Assembly (NCBI GenBank): GCA_964402905.1
Contig: CAYODU010000032.1
Location: forward strand, 1 to 7,384
DNA length: 7,384 bases
DNA from: JABIDZ01 sp964402905
GTDB taxonomy: Archaea > Iainarchaeota > Iainarchaeia > Iainarchaeales > JAAZKV01
Direction: 5' to 3'
Made by a program: the position numbers and the translations under genes. Of this stretch, positions 1 to 5,850 are shown one piece after another. The notes under the pieces are model-generated. The model was not told the DNA's origin and did no database searches. It worked only from the letters and a program-made list of their open reading frames with translations. Position 1 is the stretch's first letter, and each line of letters starts with the position of its first letter.

Positions 1-1
1 T

Positions 2-427
2 CCATTTGGAACAGGAAACTTATATGAAAATATACTAAATGTAAACAAAAAAGAGGTTTCTATTAAGATTCATGACCCACGTTTCTCCGGAAATCCAAAT
101 ACACTAAGAAGATGCAATTTTATTGGAGCAAATACAAATGATCCTTTATCAAAAGCTGATAAATTATATTCTCCGCACCTACCATTTGCACACTATGATG
201 AACAATGGATAAGAACTTACAGACAATCAGGCTTCTGCGGACCAGAATCAAAAGTTCATCTTATAAGAGAACAATTTTTAGATGAAGCAATTTATATTGC
301 AGAAAAAAATAATGTTACGTGTGAACCATCAGGAATAAGCGGACTAGCAATAATGTTACAACTGGAAAAATTTCTTCCAAAGAACAAAAAAATGCTGATA
401 GTAAATACCGGAAAGACAAAGCTATAA
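2..427 (+). CDS. PLP-dependent fold-type-II enzyme, C-terminal part (5' truncated by window edge)
   Basis: An open frame runs from the window edge to a TAA at 425-427, giving the last 141 residues of a larger protein. It opens with a glycine-rich PFGTGNLYENI segment that resembles the phosphate-binding loop of the tryptophan-synthase-beta superfamily (PVGTGG-like). Near the end it has CEPSGISGLAIML and then VNTGK. In this superfamily an EPSG..GLA helix near the C-terminus and a Ser/Thr-Gly turn contacting the PLP ring nitrogen are usual. These enzymes catalyse beta-replacement, elimination or isomerisation on amino acids (threonine synthase, threonine dehydratase, cysteine synthase and relatives). 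The catalytic lysine would lie upstream of the window, so the substrate cannot be assigned. The middle, with SPHLPFAHYDEQW and RQSGFCGPESK, does not identify a subfamily to me. The superfamily call is fairly secure and the exact enzyme is unknown. Confidence 0.7.
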   Translation, partial: PFGTGNLYENILNVNKKEVSIKIHDPRFSGNPNTLRRCNFIGANTNDPLSKADKLYSPHLPFAHYDEQWIRTYRQSGFCGPESKVHLIREQFLDEAIYIAEKNNVTCEPSGISGLAIMLQLEKFLPKNKKMLIVNTGKTKL

Positions 428-453
428 CTAAATAAAAAATAAAAACAAAAAAC

Positions 454-497
454 TTGACTTTAATTTATGATTTTAAGTGCTTTAAATTTAAAGTCAA
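454..497. repeat. Inverted repeat in the gap before the membrane-protein gene
   Basis: TTGACTTTAA (454-463) is matched perfectly by its reverse complement TTAAAGTCAA (488-497). Allowing one bulged base adds four more pairs (464-467 with 483-486), leaving a loop of about 15 bases. It lies between the PLP-enzyme stop and the next promoter. No T-run follows on the plus strand, so it is not a typical archaeal U-tract terminator. It could be an operator upstream of the TATA box at about 510, or an mRNA 3'-end structure. Chance is possible in such AT-rich sequence. Confidence 0.4.
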
Positions 498-509
498 ACA
501 AAAAGTAAG

Positions 510-518
510 TATTAAATA
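510..518 (+). promoter_or_regulatory. TATA-like box for the membrane-protein gene
   Basis: TATTAAATA lies with its centre about 26 bases before the ATG at 540 and is preceded by an A-rich AAAAGTAAG stretch that could act as BRE. No Shine-Dalgarno site precedes the ATG. This spacing predicts transcription starting at or beside the start codon, a leaderless mRNA. AT-rich intergenic DNA makes a chance match quite possible. Confidence 0.4.
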
Positions 519-539
519 ATCGAAAACACTAATTTTGTC

Positions 540-1028
540 ATGTCTGTGTATGGTCCTAAAATAAGGCTTCCTAGAATTAGTCTACCCCGCTTTAGTTTGC
601 CAAGCATAAAAGTATCTCCAAAAAAAATTGGGATAATACTTATCATCATTCTTATTATTGCAACTATTGTAGCATTTTATCCGTCAATTGAAAATATTAA
701 TTTTAATTCTCACATTGGAGTTTACTGGAACAATAACCCGCTTAATCTAAAAGACAGTTTGACAAAAAATGCCGAACTAACTATTGTTCTGACTAATAAC
801 ACTGAAAAAGTTCAGGACATTAATTTGAGTGTAACAACTGAATCAGATGAATTGATTATTTTTTGCCCATACAAAACCTTTGAGAATATTGAAACAAATA
901 ATAATCGCCAGACAACTTGTCTAATAAAAAGAAATCCAAACACAACCATTTTTTCAGGAAGCTACACAATTACAATAAAAACTAATTTAGGCGAAACAAA
1001 AACCGTTTTACAAATAATAACTCAATAA
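540..1028 (+). CDS. Single-pass membrane protein with a proline-patterned N-terminal tail and an extracellular beta-rich domain
   Basis: The product has 162 residues and I do not recognise a named family. Residues 1-28 form a basic tail in which a five-residue pattern repeats: KIRLP, RISLP, RFSLP, then SIKVSP. A strongly hydrophobic segment at about 30-47 (IGIILIIILIIATIVAFY) is a membrane span. The positive charge before it predicts the N-terminus inside and the C-terminus outside. The outer part (about 50-162) has alternating beta-strand-like segments (AELTIVLTN, QDINLSVTT, SYTITIKTN, KTVLQIITQ), suggesting an Ig-like or CARDB-like beta-sandwich. It has two cysteines (C109, C127) that could pair, and Asn-X-Ser/Thr sequons at N86, N95 and N134 that could be glycosylated in archaea. 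The ATG at 540 is chosen because a TATA-like box sits 26 bases upstream. A surface or envelope role is inference. Translation as a real gene is likely from length and composition. Confidence 0.7.
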   Translation: MSVYGPKIRLPRISLPRFSLPSIKVSPKKIGIILIIILIIATIVAFYPSIENINFNSHIGVYWNNNPLNLKDSLTKNAELTIVLTNNTEKVQDINLSVTTESDELIIFCPYKTFENIETNNNRQTTCLIKRNPNTTIFSGSYTITIKTNLGETKTVLQIITQ

Positions 1029-1084
1029 AAAAATCATGGAAGCGTTCACAACAATATTAACTATTTTTCTACCAATATTTTTTT

Positions 1085-1561
1085 ATGGTTTCAAAAACCG
1101 ATTATGACAATTACCTGGCAAGAAAGGCTGCTCAATTAATAAGAGAGAATTTTGCCGAACGCGGAGTAACAAATTTTCTTGTGGTAAAAACTGGACAAAA
1201 ATGGTCAAGAACACTTGGGCATATAAAAACGCTTGAAGACAAAGAATATGGTTCAATGATAGAAATCAATCCCCTACTATTTGACTTGGATGTGCCAGAA
1301 TATGTTTTGGATTATGTTATAATGCATGAATTAACACACTACTTTCAGGGTTTTGGAAGTAATCATGAAAAAACACACAAGCACCCTCACCGGGGAGGCG
1401 TTGTTGAAAAAGAACTTGAAAGGCTTGGCTGGGAAGAAATACAAAAAAAAGCTGATGTGTGGTTAAAAGATGGTTGGGCAAAAATTCTTCAAAAAAACGG
1501 TTTAAGCCCATACAAAAAAACAAGAAAGAAAAGAATTAAATTTTGGCAATCATTTTTTTAA
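1085..1561 (+). CDS. Predicted zinc metallopeptidase with HELTH motif, SprT-like
   Basis: The protein has 158 residues. The core is INPLLFDLDVP then YVIMHELTHYFQGF, with the gluzincin HExxH motif at residues 81-85 (H81, E82, H85). In this class the two histidines bind Zn2+ and the glutamate activates water. A histidine-rich stretch (H94, H98, H100, H102) follows and probably supplies the third zinc ligand. The order of a residue-rich strand, 'INP.L', 'P...LDYVI' and HELTH is typical of SprT-like and DUF45-like peptidases, so this assignment is to the fold and not to a substrate. The C-terminus is strongly basic (KKTRKKRIK), which could mean nucleic acid or membrane contact. In-frame stops upstream make the ATG at 1085 the only good start. 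However, a hydrophobic peptide in another frame ends in this region across a T7 tract, so a longer membrane-anchored form is conceivable. The gene converges on the DHH gene, with the stop codons overlapping. Confidence 0.75.
   Translation: MVSKTDYDNYLARKAAQLIRENFAERGVTNFLVVKTGQKWSRTLGHIKTLEDKEYGSMIEINPLLFDLDVPEYVLDYVIMHELTHYFQGFGSNHEKTHKHPHRGGVVEKELERLGWEEIQKKADVWLKDGWAKILQKNGLSPYKKTRKKRIKFWQSFF
1514..1520 (-). terminator. U-tract candidate terminator for the minus-strand DHH gene
   Basis: An A7 run on the plus strand reads as T7 on the minus strand, about 38 bases after the DHH stop codon and inside the peptidase coding region, where it encodes lysines. Archaeal termination commonly uses such U-runs without a hairpin. 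The lysine-rich coding context could equally explain the A-run. Confidence 0.3.
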
Positions 1562-2622
1562 ATAGTTTTTTGTTTTTTTATAAAATCAATTGCGCGTTCT
1601 TTAAATTCTTTAAAATAATTTGTTGGACAAGAAAAACCACCAGCAGGAATGTGCCCACCACCACGAGCAATACTTGACTTTTGTATTGAATATTTTATTA
1701 ATTTTCCAACATCAATTTTAAAATCTGATCTTCGAACCGACCCCTTCACAAAATCGGTTTTAGTGTAAATAACAAGAACTTCTTTATTTTCTCTTGATAA
1801 AACATTACTAAGTCTTGACGGAAGTCCTTTTTTTGTCTCATAAAAAATTAATTCAACCCCTTCAATTTTTTCACTGTCTTTATAGAATCTTTTCCTTTCA
1901 CTTTCAACAAGTTTTTCAAATTCAATTGATAGTTTTTCATACTTCGAATCAAATAAACAAGTTAGATTTTTATTTGAGTAAATGTATTCAAACAATTCCT
2001 CTTTCATTTCAGCATAATTTGAAACAATTGATTTTATTACACTTGCAAGTCTTGTTACTTGTTTGAGCGAAAGTTTGTTTTTTTTCATTACTTCTTTCCC
2101 AAATTCTTCCCAATCCCCAAAAGAAGAATCTCCCACAAGGCCAACAAGCGCGGCTAGAGCATCAACTTTAAAAATATCATAAATTATTTTCGTTGCCGAA
2201 TAATTTGCAGGCGTTTTATTCGAAAACAACCAAGGCTTTATAACCAGCAATTTTTGTCTTATTTTATAACCCTTTGGAACAGGATGATGATCAATAATCA
2301 AAACTTTTACCTTTTTATCAATTAAACCAAGTTTTTGAGCAGCTATTTCTTCATTTAAATCACAAAAAATAATAATCTCGGCTTTGCTTTCAACAAAAAT
2401 ATCTCTAAATTCTTGCTCTTCATCAATTGACCCAGGCGCAATTGATCTTTTTTCGTTCAAAAATAGTTCTACTGAATTTCCCATTTTTTCTAAAAATTGT
2501 TGTATTTGAAATGCCGAAGTCATTCCATCTTCATCATCATCAACTATTAATAAAATTTTCTTATTATTTGAAAGATCTAAATAGTCTAGAACCTGTTTTC
2601 TTATTTCTTTAATTGTTTTCAT
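1558..2622 (-). CDS. DHH/DHHA1-family phosphoesterase (RecJ-like)
   Basis: The product has 354 residues from the chosen start. All core DHH motifs are visible: DDDEDG at 28-33 (DxDxDG, motif I), CDLN with D88 (motif II), DHH at 111-113 (motif III) and GLVGD at 161-165 (motif IV). The C-terminal DHHA1 domain carries RGGGHIPAGGF at about 320-330. These aspartates and histidines bind two metal ions (usually Mn2+) that hydrolyse phosphoester bonds. Family members include RecJ-type single-strand exonucleases, the archaeal replisome-linked GAN nuclease, and nano-RNA or cyclic dinucleotide phosphodiesterases. The sequence does not decide among these. The start at 2622 is preferred over an ATG at 2676 because GGTGAG lies directly before it and the 18 added residues look unlike the family. 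The gene is divergent from GlyRS and convergent with the peptidase, so it is probably transcribed alone. Confidence 0.85.
   Translation of the reverse strand: MKTIKEIRKQVLDYLDLSNNKKILLIVDDDEDGMTSAFQIQQFLEKMGNSVELFLNEKRSIAPGSIDEEQEFRDIFVESKAEIIIFCDLNEEIAAQKLGLIDKKVKVLIIDHHPVPKGYKIRQKLLVIKPWLFSNKTPANYSATKIIYDIFKVDALAALVGLVGDSSFGDWEEFGKEVMKKNKLSLKQVTRLASVIKSIVSNYAEMKEELFEYIYSNKNLTCLFDSKYEKLSIEFEKLVESERKRFYKDSEKIEGVELIFYETKKGLPSRLSNVLSRENKEVLVIYTKTDFVKGSVRRSDFKIDVGKLIKYSIQKSSIARGGGHIPAGGFSCPTNYFKEFKERAIDFIKKQKTI
1566..1579 (+). terminator. U-tract candidate terminator for the metallopeptidase gene
   Basis: Just after the peptidase stop the plus strand reads T6-G-T7. This matches the hairpin-independent U-tract terminators of archaea. 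The same bases encode the lysine-rich C-terminus of the DHH protein on the other strand, so coding and termination would share sequence here. Confidence 0.45.
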
Positions 2623-2699
2623 GCTCACCAATAAAGTTGATGAAAAGAGCCTTTTTATTCCTTTCTGGGTTTTCATTTATTATCGATATAGTGGTCACA
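2623..2699. promoter_or_regulatory. Divergent promoter region between the DHH and GlyRS genes
   Basis: These 77 bases must hold both promoters. A TTTTTATT element at about 2652-2659 reads on the minus strand as AATAAAAA, roughly 30 bases before the DHH start. On the plus strand the TTCATTTATTA stretch at about 2672-2682 lies some 22-26 bases before the GlyRS ATG at 2700, compatible with a leaderless GlyRS mRNA. Neither box is a strong consensus match. Confidence 0.35.
2624..2629 (-). promoter_or_regulatory. Shine-Dalgarno site deciding the DHH start
   Basis: On the minus strand GGTGAG stands one base before the ATG at 2622. It matches the GGTGA part of the site complementary to the archaeal 16S rRNA 3' end, with slightly short spacing. 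It supports the internal ATG over the upstream one. Confidence 0.45.
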
Positions 2700-4211
2700 A
2701 TGGGCGATATTAAAGAAAAACGACAATTTCAAGTTGAACTTGCAAAATACTTGTCTGAGAAAGATTTTGTCTATGGCCCCGAACCAGAGTTATACACGCC
2801 AATTGCGGGTTTCTATTCTTATGGATTAGTCGGAAAAGCACTAAAAAATAATATTGAAAACGAAATAAGAAAAGTATTTGAAAAAAATGGTTTTTTTGAA
2901 ATAGAATTTCCCCTAGTTAGTCCAGAAATAATCTGGAAAGCATCAGGGCACCTTGATGGGTTTAATGATCCGCTTGTTGTTTGTTCTAAATGCAAATCAA
3001 GTTTTCGCGCTGATAAATTAATTGAAGAACAAACAGGAGTGGCTGCCGACCACTTAAAAGACAAAGAACTTTTAGAGACAATAAAAGAAAAAAATGTTTT
3101 TTGTCCTTCATGCAAAGGAAGAATCGAACTTGAAATACACAGACACAATTTAATGATGAAAACAAAAATAGGACTTGATACCGTTGCATACAATAGACCA
3201 GAAACCGCTACAACAACTTATTTACCATTTAAGCACTATGTAAATTTTTTCAGAGGAAAACTTCCATTCACTGTTTTCCAGATAGGAAAAGCTTTTAGAA
3301 ATGAAATAAGTCCAAGACAACACCTGTTAAGACAAAGAGAATTTGTTCAAGCTGAAGCACAGATGTTTATCGACGAAGAACAAAAAAAGAATTTTAGCTT
3401 GTTTGAAGAAATAAAAAAAGAAAAACTGCATCTTTGGACAGAAGCCCTACAAAAAAAAGGTTCTCTTCCAAAAGAAACTACTCTTGAAGATGCAATAAAA
3501 AACAAGATTTTGAAAAACAAAGCTTATGCATGGTCAATTAATCTAGCTTACCAAGTATTCCTCGCAGTAGGCATACCAAAAAATAAAATGCGTTTAAGAC
3601 AACACCACTCTGATGAAAAAGCATTTTATGCTGATGACGCATGGGATCTGGAAATAGAACTAAACTCTTTTGGATGGACAGAGTGTTGCGGAATACATGA
3701 TAGGACAACATATGATTTAACTCAACACGCAAAATTCTCAAAACAAGAATTGTTTGTAAGAACAGAAGACGGTAAAAAAATTATTCCACATGTAATTGAA
3801 ATTGCTTTCGGTGTTGACAGACCATTTTATGCTTTACTTGACCTGGCTTTTTTCAGGAGAGACGATGCAAAAAGAACTGTTCTTTCTCTTCCACCAAGAC
3901 TTGCACCAATACAGGTTGGTGTTCTACCCCTACTAAAAAAAGATGGTTTGCCAAAAAAAGCAAAGGAAGCAATAAAAGCTCTTGAAAACTATAGAACATA
4001 CTATGATGAATCAGGGAGCATAGGAAAAAGATATTCTCGTCTTGATGCAATCGGAGTTCCATTCTGCATAACAATTGACCATGATTCACTAAAAGATGAC
4101 AAGGTAACAATCAGAGAAAGAGATTCATTAAAACAAATAAGAGTTCCAATAAAAGAACTTAATGAAAAAATTTGTTTACTTTTAAAAGAACAAGAAAATT
4201 TTAATTTATAA
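2700..4211 (+). CDS. glyS: Glycyl-tRNA synthetase, archaeal/eukaryal alpha2 type
   Basis: This 503-residue class II synthetase attaches glycine to tRNA-Gly in the cytoplasm. From the N-terminus it shows YGPEPELYTPIAGFYSYG typical of GlyRS, then a Cys pair CSKC (95-98) and a second CPSC (135-138), which form a zinc-ribbon-like insert. RPETA follows at 166-170. Motif 2 is FRNEISPR (199-206) followed by LRQREFVQAE. Then come RQHHSDEKAFYADDAWDLE and ECCGIHDRTTYDL, and motif 3 at about 365-380 with GVDR (371-374). From about 401 comes the anticodon-binding domain (LAPIQVGVLPL, IGKRYSRLDAIGVPF). It is somewhat shorter than many archaeal homologues. The ATG at 2700 is preferred over in-frame starts at 2613 (TTG) and 2640. 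Those starts would overlap the DHH start or promoter and add a hydrophobic extension the family does not have. In motif 3 the usual Glu-Pro-Ser reads EIA, an unusual change. It begins a run of co-directional genes. Confidence 0.95.
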   Translation: MGDIKEKRQFQVELAKYLSEKDFVYGPEPELYTPIAGFYSYGLVGKALKNNIENEIRKVFEKNGFFEIEFPLVSPEIIWKASGHLDGFNDPLVVCSKCKSSFRADKLIEEQTGVAADHLKDKELLETIKEKNVFCPSCKGRIELEIHRHNLMMKTKIGLDTVAYNRPETATTTYLPFKHYVNFFRGKLPFTVFQIGKAFRNEISPRQHLLRQREFVQAEAQMFIDEEQKKNFSLFEEIKKEKLHLWTEALQKKGSLPKETTLEDAIKNKILKNKAYAWSINLAYQVFLAVGIPKNKMRLRQHHSDEKAFYADDAWDLEIELNSFGWTECCGIHDRTTYDLTQHAKFSKQELFVRTEDGKKIIPHVIEIAFGVDRPFYALLDLAFFRRDDAKRTVLSLPPRLAPIQVGVLPLLKKDGLPKKAKEAIKALENYRTYYDESGSIGKRYSRLDAIGVPFCITIDHDSLKDDKVTIRERDSLKQIRVPIKELNEKICLLLKEQENFNL

Positions 4212-4227
4212 TATTTGGAAAAGGTGT

Positions 4228-4233
4228 GGTGAT
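4228..4233 (+). promoter_or_regulatory. Strong Shine-Dalgarno site for nop5
   Basis: GGTGAT ends three bases before the ATG at 4237 and is fully complementary to the AUCACC segment of the archaeal 16S rRNA 3' end. A second GGTG is at 4223-4226. With only 25 bases after the GlyRS stop, this supports co-transcription and separate initiation. Confidence 0.7.
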
Positions 4234-4236
4234 AAA

Positions 4237-4824
4237 ATGAAAGCTGATTACAGAAAAGAATTAAGAAAAAAATTGCTGAAAAAAACTTTTGAAACAATAG
4301 ACGAAAAGCTTTCTGAAAAAGAAGTGCATATAATTAAAGCAATTAATCTTATCTCTGACCTTGAATCAATATTAAATCTACTAAAAGAAAATATTTCTAC
4401 CTGGAAAGAAAGAAATCCAAGCGGAAAATCAATAAAAGAACTGGAAGAACTAGAAAAAAACTCTGAATCAATTGCAAATGAGATGAAGAACCTTGGCGAA
4501 TTCATCGAAAAGGACATGAAAGAAGAACTACCAACTTTTACTGAACTTGCAGGACACTTGCTTGGGGCAAGACTCCTTTCAAAAGCCGGTTCAAAAAGAA
4601 AACTAGCATTTATCCCGTCTTCGACAATGCAATTACTTGGGGCAGAAAAAGCTTTATTTAATCACTTAAAACACAAAGCAGATCCGCCAAAACATGGACT
4701 TATATTTAATCACCCACTTGTCCAAAAAGTGCCTAAAGATAAGAGAGGAAAAGCTGCTAGACAACTTGCAAACAAACTATCAATGGCAGCAAGAATAGAT
4801 TATTTTTCAAAAGAAAATAACTAA
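4237..4824 (+). CDS. nop5: Nop5/Nop56-family box C/D RNP protein, short form without the N-terminal domain
   Basis: The 195-residue product carries a clear Nop domain: LAGHLLGARLLSKAGS at 104-119, GAEKALFNHLK at 135-145, PPKHGLIFNHP at 150-160, RGKAARQLANK at 170-180 and AARIDYF at 184-190. In archaea Nop5 bridges the L7Ae-bound box C/D guide RNA and fibrillarin, so that fibrillarin can 2'-O-methylate rRNA or tRNA targets. Residues about 15-95 are charged and heptad-like, consistent with a shortened coiled coil that dimerises Nop5. Family members are usually near 370-420 residues, with an N-terminal domain of about 120 residues that binds fibrillarin. That domain is absent here and no upstream reading frame could supply it, because GlyRS occupies the space. 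The strong SD site confirms the start. The fibrillarin gene follows 63 bases later, the classical archaeal arrangement. Confidence 0.92.
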   Translation: MKADYRKELRKKLLKKTFETIDEKLSEKEVHIIKAINLISDLESILNLLKENISTWKERNPSGKSIKELEELEKNSESIANEMKNLGEFIEKDMKEELPTFTELAGHLLGARLLSKAGSKRKLAFIPSSTMQLLGAEKALFNHLKHKADPPKHGLIFNHPLVQKVPKDKRGKAARQLANKLSMAARIDYFSKENN

Positions 4825-4887
4825 TTCATCAACTTAATTAATTTGAATGCCACAATATTAGATGCGCATAAAAGAAGTGAGATAAAA

Positions 4888-5550
4888 ATGAAAGAACTGT
4901 TTGAAGGAATTTTCTCTGACGGAAAAAGAATTTATACAAAAAATCTTTTACATGGAAAAAAAGTTTATGGGGAAAAACTTCTTAATGAAAATGGAATTGA
5001 ATACAGGGAATGGAATCCTTTTCGTTCAAAGTACGGAGCAGCAATAAAAAAAGGACTAGAAAAAAGTATTTTTTCCAAAGGGGTGAGTATTCTTTATCTG
5101 GGTTCAGCAGAAGGAACAACTGTGAGCCATGTATCTGACATCTTGGGAGAAGAGGGAACGATTTTCTGTGTTGATATAAGCGAAATTGCGATGAAAAAAC
5201 TTGCTTTACTCGCAGAGCAAAGAGAAAACCTTTTCCCAGTCCTAAGCGACGCACAAAAAACAGAAAATTATTTTGAAACAATAAAAGAGGTTTGCGGACA
5301 AGTGGATGCATTGTTCCAGGATATTTCACAAAGAAACCAAGCAGAAATATTTTTAGCTAATGCACAAGTACTCAAGAAAAAGGGGCTTGGAGTGCTTTCA
5401 CTAAAAACAAAAAGCATTTCACAAAAAAATAAAAAAGAAATTTTAGCAGATGAGAAAAAGAAACTTGAAAAAGTTTTTGAAATTATCCAAATAGTATCTC
5501 TTGAACCATTCGAAAAAGAGCATTATTTAATATTAGTTAAAAAGAAATAG
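4888..5550 (+). CDS. flpA: Fibrillarin-like rRNA/tRNA 2'-O-methyltransferase
   Basis: The product has 220 residues, close to the usual archaeal fibrillarin length. It is the S-adenosylmethionine-dependent methyltransferase of the box C/D guide RNA complex. The N-terminal domain has RIYTKN and GKKVYGEKL, then the signature YREWNPFRSKYGAAIKKGL (39-57). The SAM-binding region is LYLGSAEGTTVSHVSDILG (69-87). Further family motifs are CVDIS (94-98), RENLFPVLSDA (112-122), QDISQRNQAEI (144-154) and LKTKSIS (172-178, the KARSID region), ending with LEPFEKEHYLIL. The SIS in place of SID is a mild deviation. An in-frame TTG at 4843 would add 15 residues, but the ATG at 4888 aligns with where homologues begin and has GTGA seven bases upstream. 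It is expected to pair with the adjacent Nop5, though that Nop5 lacks the domain known to contact fibrillarin. Confidence 0.95.
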   Translation: MKELFEGIFSDGKRIYTKNLLHGKKVYGEKLLNENGIEYREWNPFRSKYGAAIKKGLEKSIFSKGVSILYLGSAEGTTVSHVSDILGEEGTIFCVDISEIAMKKLALLAEQRENLFPVLSDAQKTENYFETIKEVCGQVDALFQDISQRNQAEIFLANAQVLKKKGLGVLSLKTKSISQKNKKEILADEKKKLEKVFEIIQIVSLEPFEKEHYLILVKKK

Positions 5551-5562
5551 TTGTGATAGAAA

Positions 5563-5850
5563 ATGAAACCGAAAAACTATTGGAACAAGAAATCTAGGCC
5601 AAATAAAAGAGTAAAAAATCAGGCAGCATATGATAATGTTAGGGAAATTGGTGGGCGTCTGAGGATAGCGCTTGTTGCAAAAGATTTTGAAAAAGCCTTT
5701 ATTCTAGAAAGAAGATATGTAAAAATGACTTTAGCAATAAAAAAAAGAAAGTTAACTGTTCAAATTATAAATCACCAAAAAACGGATGAAACCGAAAGAG
5801 AAATTGAGGAATTACTTAGAAGGCAAAAACAACTAGAGGAAAGAAAATGA
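5563..5850 (+). CDS. Hypothetical basic, partly coiled-coil protein
   Basis: The product has 95 residues and I do not recognise a family. The first 20 residues are very basic (MKPKNYWNKKSRPNKRVKNQ), as in proteins that touch RNA or ribosomes. Residues about 25-75 look helical, and 76-95 (ETEREIEELLRRQKQLEERK) is a charged coiled-coil-like end. It starts 12 bases after fibrillarin with GTGAT five bases before the ATG, and its last four bases overlap the start of the next gene (ATGA). This tight packing suggests translation within the same operon. Its position beside Nop5 and fibrillarin makes an RNA-related role thinkable, but nothing in the sequence proves it. It does not resemble the missing Nop5 N-terminal domain. 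Confidence 0.75.
   Translation: MKPKNYWNKKSRPNKRVKNQAAYDNVREIGGRLRIALVAKDFEKAFILERRYVKMTLAIKKRKLTVQIINHQKTDETEREIEELLRRQKQLEERK

Noticed and set aside
190..210. Box C-like ATGATGA words (also near 4000)
   Set aside because: They lie inside well-supported coding regions with no matching box D arrangement; I regard them as codon usage.
1036..1107. Independent 23-residue hydrophobic peptide gene
   Set aside because: No Shine-Dalgarno site or clear own promoter, very short, and it overlaps the peptidase start. Kept only as a possible out-of-frame anchor in the findings.
2623..2676. Longer DHH protein from the minus-strand ATG at 2676
   Set aside because: The extra 18 residues precede the normal family start, and GGTGAG directly before the ATG at 2622 supports the shorter form.
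2613..2699. N-terminal extension of GlyRS from a TTG at 2613 or ATG at 2640
   Set aside because: It overlaps the start and promoter of the divergent DHH gene, and the added hydrophobic residues are not part of GlyRS.
4843..4887. Fibrillarin start at an in-frame TTG (4843)
   Set aside because: Homologues begin near the KELFEGIF segment, and the ATG at 4888 has a GTGA site at suitable spacing.
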